From: an uncultured Clostridia bacterium
GTDB lineage: Bacteria > Bacillota > Clostridia > Oscillospirales > Ruminococcaceae
Direction of reading: 5' to 3'
Assembly (NCBI GenBank): GCA_947631115.1
Contig: CANRKB010000001.1
Span: forward strand, 1-64,000
DNA: 64,000 nt
Under the pieces are notes generated by a model that saw nothing but the letters and a program-made list of their open reading frames with translations, had not been told where the DNA came from and did no database searches. Both the position numbers and the translations under genes were made by a program. Shown here in pieces: positions 25,531 to 34,124 of the stretch; within the stretch, counting starts at the first letter, position 1; the number at the start of each line of letters is the position of its first letter.

Positions 25531-27098
25531 CAGATCATGCTTTCCTGCCAGCAGTCGGGAGCTTTAAGCCCGAACATCTTTACGACCGTAGGCGCGACAT
25601 TTGAAAGACCGTAGTTTCCGTCTTTTATCGTGTACTTAACGTCCTTGTCGTAGATTATAAACGGCACGGGATTGAGCGAGTGCGCGGTGCGAACCTGAAT
25701 TTCGCCTTTTTTGTTCTTTTCGAGCATTTCGTCCGCGTTTCCGTGGTCGGCGGTAATTATCATGGTCACGCCGTATTCGTCGCAGACTTTCATCAGCCTT
25801 GCAAGTCCTATATCAACCGCCTCAACGCCTATTATCGTAGCAGGCATTGAACCCGTGTGACCTACCATATCGCCGTTAGGGAAGTTGCAGCGCAAAAAGT
25901 CGTATTTCTTCGACTTTATCGCTTCAATCAAATCGTCGACAATATCCGCAGATTTCATCCAAGGGCGCTGGTCGAACGAAACGTTGTCGGAGGGAATTTC
26001 CTTGAACGTTTCGAGTTCCTCGGAGAATTTTCCGCTTCTGTTGCCGTTCCAGAAGTAAGTAACATGACCGTACTTCTGAGTTTCGGAAACGGCGTATTGA
26101 TTGAGCTTAGCTTCTACGAGAACTTCCGACAGCGTGTCGTGAATTTCGGGAGGATTTACAAGATACCTTGCGGGGAGCTTCAGATCTCCGTCATACTGCA
26201 GCATACCCGCATAGCAGACGTCGGGTTTTCCTCCGCGCTCAAAATAGGTGAAATCGTCCATATCGAACGCCATTGAAAGCTCGATTGCGCGGTCGCCGCG
26301 GAAGTTGTAGAGAATGACGCTGTCGCCGTCGACAATCTTTCCGACAGGCTCGCCGTCCTTTGCGATAACAAACGGCGGCAGATCCTGGTCAATTGCGCCC
26401 GTTTCGTTTCTGAGCGTTTCGACAGCTTCTTTAGCGCTCGCAAACTGCCGTCCCTCGCCCTTAACGTGAGTATTCCAGCCGCGCTCAACCATTGCCCAGT
26501 CTGCCTGGTATCTGTCCATGGTTATCTTCATTCTGCCGCCGCCCGACGCAATTTTTCCGTCGAAATCCGCGTCGTTCAGTTCAGCCAGAACATTTTCAAG
26601 CTGTTCGATATATATGGGCGCGGAAGTTGCGGGAACGTCGCGTCCGTCCAGCAGGCAGTGAACTCTCGCTTTCTTTACGCCCTCTGCTTTCGCTTTTTTC
26701 AGCATATTGAACAGGTGGGAGATGTTCGAGTGAACGTTTCCGTCCGACAGCAAGCCTATAAAGTGCATTGTCGAGTTTTTGGAAACGCAGTTGTTAACCA
26801 GCTCTTTCCAGGCGGATGAATTGTACATCTTCCCGCTTTCAATGCTTTCGTTCACGAGCTTTGCGCCCTGCGAGTAAATTTGCCCGCAGCCTAAAGCGTT
26901 ATGTCCTACTTCCGAGTTTCCCATATCGTCGTCTGTCGGCAGTCCAACCGCCGAGCCGTGCGCTTTAAGTCTTGTGTTCGGGCAGTTTTTGAGCAGCCAG
27001 TCCAGAGTAGGAGTGTTCGCTTCAGTCACAGCGTCGCCAAGTCCCGTTTTCGAGAAGCCCACGCCGTCCATTACAACCAGTAAAACAGGTTTTGCCAT
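25530..27098 (-). CDS. gpmI: 2,3-bisphosphoglycerate-independent phosphoglycerate mutase
   Basis: A 522-residue two-domain manganese enzyme converting 3- to 2-phosphoglycerate. Landmarks: VVMDGVGF (metal Asp), GNSEVGHNALG (phospho-Ser), LLDGRDVPATSA, FNFRGDRAIELS-like YNFRGDRAIELS, NGDMVGHTG and TADHGNADEM. Full length. Last gene of the pgk-tpiA-gpmI glycolytic run. Confidence 0.96.
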   Translation of the reverse strand: MAKPVLLVVMDGVGFSKTGLGDAVTEANTPTLDWLLKNCPNTRLKAHGSAVGLPTDDDMGNSEVGHNALGCGQIYSQGAKLVNESIESGKMYNSSAWKELVNNCVSKNSTMHFIGLLSDGNVHSNISHLFNMLKKAKAEGVKKARVHCLLDGRDVPATSAPIYIEQLENVLAELNDADFDGKIASGGGRMKITMDRYQADWAMVERGWNTHVKGEGRQFASAKEAVETLRNETGAIDQDLPPFVIAKDGEPVGKIVDGDSVILYNFRGDRAIELSMAFDMDDFTYFERGGKPDVCYAGMLQYDGDLKLPARYLVNPPEIHDTLSEVLVEAKLNQYAVSETQKYGHVTYFWNGNRSGKFSEELETFKEIPSDNVSFDQRPWMKSADIVDDLIEAIKSKKYDFLRCNFPNGDMVGHTGSMPATIIGVEAVDIGLARLMKVCDEYGVTMIITADHGNADEMLEKNKKGEIQVRTAHSLNPVPFIIYDKDVKYTIKDGNYGLSNVAPTVVKMFGLKAPDCWQESMI

Positions 27099-27122
27099 AT
27101 TATAAATTATCCTTTCCGTTAA

Positions 27123-27590
27123 TCATTCTTTCACGCAAAACGCACAGCACATCAGCGCTATCGCGGTCACAAACAGCGGCAGCAAGGCGCAATCTATAAA
27201 CGTTACAGATGCACGGGTTAAATTATACGCATACATCCCCAACTCGCCACGTTCGGCAGTCAGCTTTGTCAAAAGCTGCACGGGCGGAATATAGTTTACC
27301 CACCGCTCGGCAATGAACGCAATTCCCGAAAAAACCGCCGCACCGATAAACAGTCCTTTTCCCGTGCGTTTCAGCATTAAAATCACGAATGCTGCAAATA
27401 CAATCCCGCAGACCGCCGTGACAGCAATTATGGGCGAGTTGTACACGGGTTCAAGCTGTTTCAATGTTTCGGGAGGACAAAACAGCGAACCTAACAGCGG
27501 CTTGTGCAGAAGATACGCCGCAATAAACAGCGCGTGATATGCAACGCCGAAAATCAGCGACAGCACCAGCAGTATTGTGCGTTTTTTCAT
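27123..27590 (-). CDS. Four-segment membrane protein of unknown function
   Basis: A 155-residue hydrophobic protein with four predicted membrane spans (about residues 5-27, 52-72, 78-98, 127-150). No family recognised. It lies between tpiA (35 bases) and gpmI (24 bases) in the glycolytic transcript and has a GGAGG site. The region joining spans 3 and 4 (ERWVNYIPPVQLLTKL) is the most polar part. Why it is co-transcribed with glycolysis is unknown. Confidence 0.75.
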   Translation of the reverse strand: MKKRTILLVLSLIFGVAYHALFIAAYLLHKPLLGSLFCPPETLKQLEPVYNSPIIAVTAVCGIVFAAFVILMLKRTGKGLFIGAAVFSGIAFIAERWVNYIPPVQLLTKLTAERGELGMYAYNLTRASVTFIDCALLPLFVTAIALMCCAFCVKE

Positions 27591-27625
27591 ACAAATCCTC
27601 CGATTTGGAATTTCGCCAGCGAAAA

Positions 27626-28399
27626 TCAGTTGTTTTCCGCAGCCTTGATAATCGCCGTGAAATCGGGAGCTTTAAGGCTTGCGCCGCCGATAAGACCGCC
27701 GTCTACATTCGGCTTCCTGACAAGTTCTTCTGCATTCTTTGCGTTCATTGAACCGCCGTACTGGATTGTCATGCTGTCGGCGGTAGCCTTGTCGTATTTC
27801 TTTTCAAGCTGCGCTCTGATAAACGCGCAAACCTCTTCAGCCTGCTCTGCGGTAGCGGTCTTTCCCGTGCCTATCGCCCAGACAGGCTCGTAAGCTATCG
27901 TGCATTTCTTCGCGTCCTCAGCCGAAATGCCGAACAGATCGAGCTTTATCTGACGCGCGATAACTTCTTCGGTGATGTCGCACTCGCGCTCCCAGAGAAG
28001 CTCGCCAACGCAAACTATCGGCTTCAGCCCCGCCGCAAGCGCCGCTTTTGTGCGCTTGTTTACGGTTTCGTCTGTTTCGCCGAAATACTGTCTGCGCTCG
28101 CTGTGACCCAAAACGACATATTCAACGCCCATTTCAGCCAGCATATCCGCAGAAATTTCACCCGTAAACGCGCCGCTTTTTTCAAAGTGGCAGTTCTCCG
28201 CGCCGACCTTTATGTTAGTACCCGCCGTCGCCGCAAGCGCCGTTTCAAGGTTTGTAAACGGAACGCAAGCCACTATCTCAACACCCTTTACATCGGCAAC
28301 AAGCGGCTTTAATTCTTCGAGCAGAGCCTTTGCCTCGGGTCTTGTCTTGTTCATTTTCCAGTTGCCCGCGATTATAGCTTTTCTAACGTTTTTGTTCAT
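27626..28399 (-). CDS. tpiA: Triosephosphate isomerase
   Basis: A 257-residue TIM-barrel enzyme. GNWKMNKT (Asn, Lys), LGHSERRQYFGE (His), the catalytic Glu in AYEPVWAIGTGKTA, and YGGSMNAKN. Standard length. Separated from pgk by a ~195-base gap that holds MITE-like copy 2. Confidence 0.97.
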   Translation of the reverse strand: MNKNVRKAIIAGNWKMNKTRPEAKALLEELKPLVADVKGVEIVACVPFTNLETALAATAGTNIKVGAENCHFEKSGAFTGEISADMLAEMGVEYVVLGHSERRQYFGETDETVNKRTKAALAAGLKPIVCVGELLWERECDITEEVIARQIKLDLFGISAEDAKKCTIAYEPVWAIGTGKTATAEQAEEVCAFIRAQLEKKYDKATADSMTIQYGGSMNAKNAEELVRKPNVDGGLIGGASLKAPDFTAIIKAAENN

Positions 28400-28420
28400 A
28401 AAGATTCTCCTTTAAAATAC

Positions 28421-28526
28421 CAGACTGTATATAAAGCCCCATCTGCGGCGTCAGCGGCACTGCGGCAGGCACAAAGCCTAGCCGCAGCACCGCTTCCTAG
28501 CATCTGTGGCTTTCTCTACAGTCTGA
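28421..28526. mobile_element. MITE-like element, copy 2
   Basis: 106 bp between tpiA and pgk. Left end CAGACTGTATATAAAGCCCC; right end, reverse complement, CAGACTGTAGAGAAAGCCAC. The inside folds back (GGCACTGCGGC...GCCGCAGCACC). A further partial end 'tatacagactga' follows at 28539-28550. Confidence 0.65.
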
Positions 28527-28594
28527 AATTAGACTTTTTATACAGACTGATGTTTCCCCGTATAGCAGGGAAAACACTTTATCAACAGAAAGAA

Positions 28595-29815
28595 TTATTT
28601 ATCCTGGATAGCGTCGATTCCCGGCAGTCCCTTGCCCTCGAGATATTCGAGAGAAGCGCCGCCGCCCGTGGAGATGTGGCTCATCTTGTCTGCATAGCCG
28701 AGGTTAATAGCAGCCGTCGCGGAGTCGCCGCCGCCGATAATTGTCGTAGCGTCAGCCTGCGCGAGAGCCTCGCAGACAGCGATAGTTCCCTTTTTGAGCG
28801 TGGGATTTTCAAATACGCCCATAGGACCGTTCCAAACGACGGTTTTCGCGTTCTTAGCTTCCGTTGCGAAAAGCTCCATTGTCTTAGGACCGATGTCAAG
28901 TCCCATCATATCTGCGGGTATCTTGTCTGCGTCAACTACCTGAACTTCAATATCAGCGTCAATGGGATCGGGGAACGCTTTTGCAATTGTCGCGTCAACG
29001 GGAAGAAGCAGCTTCTTTCCGTTTGCCTTTGCCTTTTCTATCATCTCTTTGCAGTAGTCGATCTTTTCGTTGTCAACAAGAGAAGTTCCTACCTCGTAGC
29101 CCTGCGCCTTAAGAAACGTGTAAGCCATTCCGCCGCCGATAATGAGCGTGTCGCACTTTTCAAGGAGGTTAGAGATAACATTGAGCTTATCCGCAACCTT
29201 AGCGCCGCCGAGAATAGCGACAAACGGACGAACGGGGCTTTCAACAGCGTTTCCGAGGAACTCGATCTCCTTGTTCATAAGATAGCCGACCGCTGTTTCT
29301 TTTACGAACTTTGTAACGCCGACAGTAGAAGCGTGCGCTCTGTGAGAAGAACCGAACGCGTCCATAACAAAGATCTCGTTGTCAACGAGATCGGCAAGCT
29401 CTTTGGAGAGGTTCTCGCCGTTCTTTGTTTCGTCGCTGCCTCTGAAACGTGTGTTTTCGAGAACAACGATCTCTCCGTCGTTCATCTCGGCAACAGCCTT
29501 CTTTGCGTTTTCTCCTACTACCGTATCATCGGGAGCGAACGTAACCTTGCACTTTACAAGCTCTGCGAGTCTGTCAGCCGCGGGCTTCAATGAGAATTTA
29601 GCCTCGGGACCGTTCTTGGGCTTTCCGAGGTGAGAGCATAAAACGACCTTCGCGCCGTTTTCAACAAGCTTGTTGATAGTCGGCAGAGCGGCGGTTATAC
29701 GGTTGTCGTTAGTGATAACGCCGTCTTTCATCGGCACGTTAAAGTCAACGCGCACCAGAACTTTTTTGCCTTTTACGTTAAGATCCTCTACATTTTTTTT
29801 GTTCAGCTTCGCCAT
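28595..29815 (-). CDS. pgk: Phosphoglycerate kinase
   Basis: A 406-residue two-domain kinase producing ATP from 1,3-bisphosphoglycerate. [39 protein letters not shown], and the nucleotide-loop GGGDSATAA and [14 protein letters not shown]. Full length. First gene of the cluster, with its own promoter. gapA and eno are not in the window. Confidence 0.97.
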   Translation of the reverse strand: MAKLNKKNVEDLNVKGKKVLVRVDFNVPMKDGVITNDNRITAALPTINKLVENGAKVVLCSHLGKPKNGPEAKFSLKPAADRLAELVKCKVTFAPDDTVVGENAKKAVAEMNDGEIVVLENTRFRGSDETKNGENLSKELADLVDNEIFVMDAFGSSHRAHASTVGVTKFVKETAVGYLMNKEIEFLGNAVESPVRPFVAILGGAKVADKLNVISNLLEKCDTLIIGGGMAYTFLKAQGYEVGTSLVDNEKIDYCKEMIEKAKANGKKLLLPVDATIAKAFPDPIDADIEVQVVDADKIPADMMGLDIGPKTMELFATEAKNAKTVVWNGPMGVFENPTLKKGTIAVCEALAQADATTIIGGGDSATAAINLGYADKMSHISTGGGASLEYLEGKGLPGIDAIQDK

Positions 29816-29875
29816 GATGTGAAATATCCTTTCTTTACGTTAGAATTTGACAGTGCCCTGTCATTTACACTATAT

Positions 29876-29904
29876 ATTGTACAATATTTCGGCGAATTTT
29901 TCAA
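29876..29904 (-). promoter_or_regulatory. Promoter of pgk-tpiA-gpmI
   Basis: Read leftward: TTGAAA (29904-29899), 17-bp spacer, TACAAT (29881-29876), about 60 bases before pgk. Confidence 0.7.
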
Positions 29905-29988
29905 GTATTTTTTGGAAATTCTTACATAATTATTTTTGAAAATTTCACGAGCGTTTTTAAAGCGTAAAAATATTAAAAAGTTAAATTC

Positions 29989-30094
29989 CAGACTGCCGAG
30001 AAAGCCTCAGATGCTAGGAAGCGTCACTGCAACTAGCCTTTGTGGCTGTTGCAGTGACGCTGACGACGCAGATGAGGGTTTATCGACAGTCTGA
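29989..30094. mobile_element. MITE-like element, copy 3
   Basis: 106 bp. Left end CAGACTGCCGAGAAAGCCTC; right end, reverse complement, CAGACTGTCGATAAACCCTC. The inner arms AGCGTCACTGCAAC and GTTGCAGTGACGCT are perfect complements, so the whole element can form one long hairpin. Same family as copies 1 and 2. Confidence 0.68.
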
Positions 30095-30128
30095 AGTGGG
30101 CAAGCAAAATGCCCGCCCGCTATGTTTT

Positions 30129-30941
30129 TTAATGGATATATTCCACAATTTCACAGTTCGGAAGCTGTTCTTTCAGCCAGTTTAAATCTTCCTCGCTTAT
30201 GTTATTGCCTTTATAGGTCAGTAATTGTAAATTTTTAAGGTTTGCAAGAGGTTTGATGTCGCTTATCTGATTGAATTCTATTCCGAGGGTTTTAAGATTT
30301 GTAAGATTTGCGATAGGCGTTATATCGGTTATCTGATTGCTTGATATAAACAAAGTTTCCAGATTTGTGAGATTTGAAAGAGGGGTCAGGTCGCTTATCT
30401 TATTGTCGTGTAAAGCGAGATAATTCAGCTTTGTAAGACCCTTTAGCGGAGTAATATCGCTTATTTCATTATAGCCTAAATACAAGGACCTCAACTCGGT
30501 GAGATTTGAAAACATAGATATATCGGTGATTTTATTTGTATAAAATTGCACCTCTTGGAGATTTACCAGCCTGTCTAATTCATTAAGATCTTCGCTTGTA
30601 AGTTCGGCAAAATCTATGCTGAGTTTTGTTGTTCTTTTTATATCATACGATTTGTCTTTAATTATCGCATTGTAAGGGGATTCAATGGGTCTGCCCGCTG
30701 AACTGCTTGATGTTGACAAAGATGAAGATGATGAATTAGAACTGCTTGATGTGCTTGATGTAACCGAAGATGTTGAATTAGAACTGCTTGAAGTTATTGA
30801 CGATGAACTTGACGTTATTGACGATGTGGAACTAGAACTGCTTGACGAAATGTTCTGCTCGGAATTTTCGTTGCTGTTCTCGCACCCCGCCAACAACAGC
30901 GCCGCCGCCAAAAATGCCGATAAAATTTTCGCTTTTTTCAT
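30129..30941 (-). CDS. Leucine-rich-repeat lipoprotein (internalin-type repeats)
   Basis: A 270-residue exported protein. The signal peptide ends in the lipobox LLAGC (Cys about residue 20), giving a lipid anchor. A Ser/Thr low-complexity stalk (about residues 28-85) follows. Then come about six 22-residue leucine-rich repeats of the SDS22/internalin type, with units such as ISDLTPLSNLTNLETL, up to residue ~250. Likely a surface binding protein; ligand unknown. It has a strong promoter with a palindrome between -35 and -10, so it is probably repressed by an unidentified dimeric regulator. AGGAGG lies 5 bases before ATG. Confidence 0.9.
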   Translation of the reverse strand: MKKAKILSAFLAAALLLAGCENSNENSEQNISSSSSSSTSSITSSSSSITSSSSNSTSSVTSSTSSSSNSSSSSLSTSSSSAGRPIESPYNAIIKDKSYDIKRTTKLSIDFAELTSEDLNELDRLVNLQEVQFYTNKITDISMFSNLTELRSLYLGYNEISDITPLKGLTKLNYLALHDNKISDLTPLSNLTNLETLFISSNQITDITPIANLTNLKTLGIEFNQISDIKPLANLKNLQLLTYKGNNISEEDLNWLKEQLPNCEIVEYIH

Positions 30942-31058
30942 ATTGACCTCCTTGTATTGATAATAATGTAGTTAAGATAACAAGCTGTACAAGGCAAAGT
31001 TGAATAAAGTCCGAGCGTTGTCGTATTGACCTGCAGGATAACACCTCGCCTTAAATTA

Positions 31059-31087
31059 ATTATATCATCTGCGCAGATGATTGTCAA
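31059..31087 (-). promoter_or_regulatory. Promoter with an operator-like palindrome in the spacer
   Basis: Read leftward: TTGACA (31087-31082), 17-bp spacer, TATAAT (31064-31059). The spacer and its edge form the perfect 18-bp palindrome ATCATCTGCGCAGATGAT (31064-31081). A protein bound there would block RNA polymerase. Confidence 0.8.
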
Positions 31088-31172
31088 TAATCAGAGCGAA
31101 AAAAAGTTGCAATTCGGAAACTTTTTTGCAATTAAACACATCTTGTGCATTTATTGAAAAAATCTGCGCAGC

Positions 31173-31197
31173 AAAAGAGGGAAGCCCTGCTTCCCTC
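31173..31197 (-). terminator. Terminator of the GGDEF-EAL gene
   Basis: GAGGGAAG / CTTCCCTC stem with a five-base loop, followed on the minus strand by TTTTG, just after the stop at 31204. Confidence 0.75.
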
Positions 31198-31203
31198 AAT
31201 GCA

Positions 31204-33705
31204 TTATTTACTTTTCTTGATCCTTTCTATAAAATCCCCCGAGTGAAGCGGCTGCCCGTTTACCGCACCTTGTATCAAGTCGACGTTGAAATATCGCGTG
31301 AGTTCGAGCGTCTTTTCGTTGTCTACTCCGCTTACGCAGACCGTCATTCCGCTCTGGTGCGCTTTTTCAATGAGCGCCCTTAAATATCCCGATGAAATTT
31401 CGTCGCCGTGAAGCCGCTTTGAGCTTATCTTCGCAATGTTTACATACGGCATTTTAAACAGCGTTTCCGTCAGAAAACTTCTGCCCTTGTCCTCGCTTAT
31501 TATGTTTACGCCGAGCTTTGAAAACCGCCGCAAAGTAACGCTGCTTTTCGCGAGCGTTCCCGAATTGTCGGACACGGATATGCTTATGGCGCTTGCGGGG
31601 AGGGAATATTTTTCGAGCGTTTTGTTCAGCATAACTATATAATAGTCCGAATCCAGCGCGAACCTCGGATATTCAAAGCCTACTCTGAAATCGGGATAGC
31701 CCAGCTTTCTTACTTCCGCGCAGAACCAGCAGAGCTTGTTTATCGCATAGTCGTAAAGTTCTTCGAGCTTTCCCTCTCGTTCAACTATCGGAAGCACCTT
31801 GTCGCGCGGCGCGATAAAGCCCTCTTTCTTCCAGAAAAGCCTGCTCTCACAGCAAATAAGCTCTCCCGTCGCCGCGTCGTTTATTGGCGAATACAGATAG
31901 TAAAATCCCTCGAAGCCGTTTTTCGCGTCGTCGCTTATCATCTTTCTTATGCGGATATTCTCGTCGAGCTTGTTTTCAAGGTCGGGCGACAGGCTGACCG
32001 CTCCGCGCTGATTTTCACATTCCGATAGTTTCAGCGTTTCCGAAGCCGCATTTTCACATTCTTCCGCAGTGTAGACATCGTCGGGGAAGAAGTTTACTCT
32101 CGCATACATTTCTATATTATGATAGGTGTCGTCATAATACCAGTTGCGCGAGAATTTTCCCAAAACGGTCTTTGCAAAACCGAGCGTCGCTTCTTTGCTT
32201 GCGTCTTCAATAATGACGAAAAGCACGTCGCTTGAAAACAGATAAACGCTCGTTTTGTTTCCCGAAGGTATCGCCGCAATATATTCCGCAATGCTCCCGA
32301 CGATCCCGTCCGCATACTGATAGCCGTAAGAAGCCGTCATAGCCTTATAGTTCGCTATTTCAAACGAAATGACCGCGCCGCTTTTGCCGTCCTGGACTGT
32401 CTGCGCGAAATCCGTTTCAAAAGCCGTTCTGTTCGGGATACCCGTCGCCGCGTCACGGAACGCAAGCCTTTGCAGATGTTCCTGCGAGAGAGCGAGCCTG
32501 TTTTCCGTGAATGAACGGTAAATAAGGGTCGTCAGTATCTGCGTAACGCTCCTTAAAACTTTTCTGTCGCGGTTCGTCCAAGCTCTCCCCGAAGTATGGG
32601 AAATGAACATGAAAACGCCCTTTGCGGTGCCGTTGTCGTAAATTCTTGAAAGCGCGCAGCTTCTGTTTTTTTCGCTCTTTTTTCCGCGTATCTCGTCTTC
32701 GTCGACGTAAACTATAGTGTTGGATTCAAGTTCTTCGTTTATCTTGACGTTGGTTATAAAGTCGCTCGAAGCGGGGCTTATCGCGCCGTTTTCGTCCCAG
32801 TGGTAGACTTTGGGAGGGTCTTCTCTGTCAATGCAGAAAATAAGCCTGTCTAGCGCAAAATAGTCCTTTACCAGCGGGATAATTTTCCCGAACGCGTCAA
32901 TGCTCGTTTTGCATTTGAGGATATTTGTGTAGATGTTGTTTATCAGCATCTGATCCTCGAAATTTTCGCCGAGCAGCTTGTTTGCCTTTCGGCTGTTTTC
33001 GACTTCTTCTCCCACGACAACATAAGAGTTAGCGATATTGCTCACCGTCTGCACCATAATGTCGAGAAGCTGAGAGTTCGCGTTTATAATGTCGAGATTT
33101 TCTCCCGCGATTATCCAGTCCGCAACAGTCTTGTGTTTAATGCGTATGCTCTTTTTGCGCTGGTAGCTCATCTTGTTGAGGTTTTTGTTTCTCGGCTGAC
33201 CGCTTGCAACGGCGATGATCCCCCCGCTCGGAGAAACTATAGCCGAATAAAGCCCCTCTGTATTTGTAAAAGGCTGCTGTATAAGTTCAAGATAATTCTC
33301 TCCGAGTATCTCGCGCAGCGACGGTATTTCGTCCTCTATCTCCGAATAAGCTCCGACTTTTTTCTTAAAGTCGCTTACAACGTCCTCAAAGTCATCCGCC
33401 GCCTCCTGCATAGTTCCCAGAAACTCCGTAGAATTTTCCTCCGTATGCTCGGGAGCCGCGGAGATATAATACCATTTATAAGCGTCTTTAAGTTTTAATC
33501 TCGAATAAATTTTTAGCCTTTGGTTCCTGCCGTCTATAACGTCGTTTACAGCCTCGCAGAACGGCATATAATCGTCTGCGTAAATAATGTTATTTAAAAG
33601 CTCGGACTTTTCTTCCCCGAAAAATTCAACGGGAAACCCCGGCTTGTATTTCATTGAGAAAGCAAGGTTTCCGCTGTATGACAAAGCTCTTTCCAATTTT
33701 GACAT
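31204..33705 (-). CDS. Degenerate GGDEF-EAL protein with PAS/GAF-like sensor
   Basis: An 833-residue cytoplasmic protein. The N-terminal ~110 residues look PAS-like. A middle section (about 130-250) I cannot name is followed by a GAF-like domain (about 255-415). A GGDEF-fold domain starts at RDAATGIPNRTAFE, but its active site reads SSDVL in place of GGDEF. An EAL-fold domain ends the protein with ESR in place of EAL and EDKGRS where active enzymes have DDFGxG; the family motif LIQG...QPLHS is kept. Both activities should be lost, so a cyclic di-GMP (or other) binding effector role is my inference. GAGGTG site before ATG. Confidence 0.85.
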   Translation of the reverse strand: MSKLERALSYSGNLAFSMKYKPGFPVEFFGEEKSELLNNIIYADDYMPFCEAVNDVIDGRNQRLKIYSRLKLKDAYKWYYISAAPEHTEENSTEFLGTMQEAADDFEDVVSDFKKKVGAYSEIEDEIPSLREILGENYLELIQQPFTNTEGLYSAIVSPSGGIIAVASGQPRNKNLNKMSYQRKKSIRIKHKTVADWIIAGENLDIINANSQLLDIMVQTVSNIANSYVVVGEEVENSRKANKLLGENFEDQMLINNIYTNILKCKTSIDAFGKIIPLVKDYFALDRLIFCIDREDPPKVYHWDENGAISPASSDFITNVKINEELESNTIVYVDEDEIRGKKSEKNRSCALSRIYDNGTAKGVFMFISHTSGRAWTNRDRKVLRSVTQILTTLIYRSFTENRLALSQEHLQRLAFRDAATGIPNRTAFETDFAQTVQDGKSGAVISFEIANYKAMTASYGYQYADGIVGSIAEYIAAIPSGNKTSVYLFSSDVLFVIIEDASKEATLGFAKTVLGKFSRNWYYDDTYHNIEMYARVNFFPDDVYTAEECENAASETLKLSECENQRGAVSLSPDLENKLDENIRIRKMISDDAKNGFEGFYYLYSPINDAATGELICCESRLFWKKEGFIAPRDKVLPIVEREGKLEELYDYAINKLCWFCAEVRKLGYPDFRVGFEYPRFALDSDYYIVMLNKTLEKYSLPASAISISVSDNSGTLAKSSVTLRRFSKLGVNIISEDKGRSFLTETLFKMPYVNIAKISSKRLHGDEISSGYLRALIEKAHQSGMTVCVSGVDNEKTLELTRYFNVDLIQGAVNGQPLHSGDFIERIKKSK

Positions 33706-34040
33706 TATGATGTCACCTCTTAACTGTTCAATTTGTTTTAATGTGCAAATATACTAAAATCTGTCAACAAAGGTAAAAACTTTTATGGAAAATATAAACT
33801 GCCACGTTTATTATAACAAAATATATTCAACATTTCAAGTACCTTTTAATATATTTCATAAGATTTTCAAATAGAATTAGCGTTGGGTATTTTACAAAAG
33901 TTGTTCGTGTATATGAGGAGTACAGTATTCAGTGTACAGTATCGGAGTCCGCTTCGCGGACGTTATTTAGATTGTTATAGTTAAATTACACAAATTTGCC
34001 TGAAATTATTTTAATTATTTGTATAATTATTTTTCAAAAA
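33706..34040. other. Gene-free A/T-rich stretch
   Basis: About 335 bases between the divergent GGDEF-EAL gene and the hrcA promoter. I see no ORF or strong hairpin. A short 'gtacagtattcagtgtacagta' type repeat at 33920-33942 resembles text at 55460-55510. Confidence 0.6.
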
Positions 34041-34043
34041 CAC

Positions 34044-34072
34044 TTGACAAACTTTTATAATTGTGTTAAATT
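34044..34072 (+). promoter_or_regulatory. Promoter of the hrcA-dnaK operon
   Basis: TTGACA (34044-34049), 17-bp spacer, TAAATT (34067-34072). The CIRCE operator begins five bases further, so HrcA would cover the transcription start. Confidence 0.7.
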
Positions 34073-34076
34073 ATAT

Positions 34077-34103
34077 TTAGCACTCAAAGAGATAGAGTGC
34101 TAA
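34077..34103 (+). promoter_or_regulatory. CIRCE operator (HrcA binding site)
   Basis: TTAGCACTC-N9-GAGTGCTAA, a perfect match to the CIRCE consensus. It places the downstream chaperone operon under HrcA repression. Confidence 0.97.
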
Positions 34104-34124
34104 AACAAACAAGGAGTGGTTTGC

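Noticed and set aside
28550..29593. Open frame of 347 codons on the plus strand through pgk
   Set aside because: Mirror frame of an intact pgk; composition and lack of motifs mark it as spurious.
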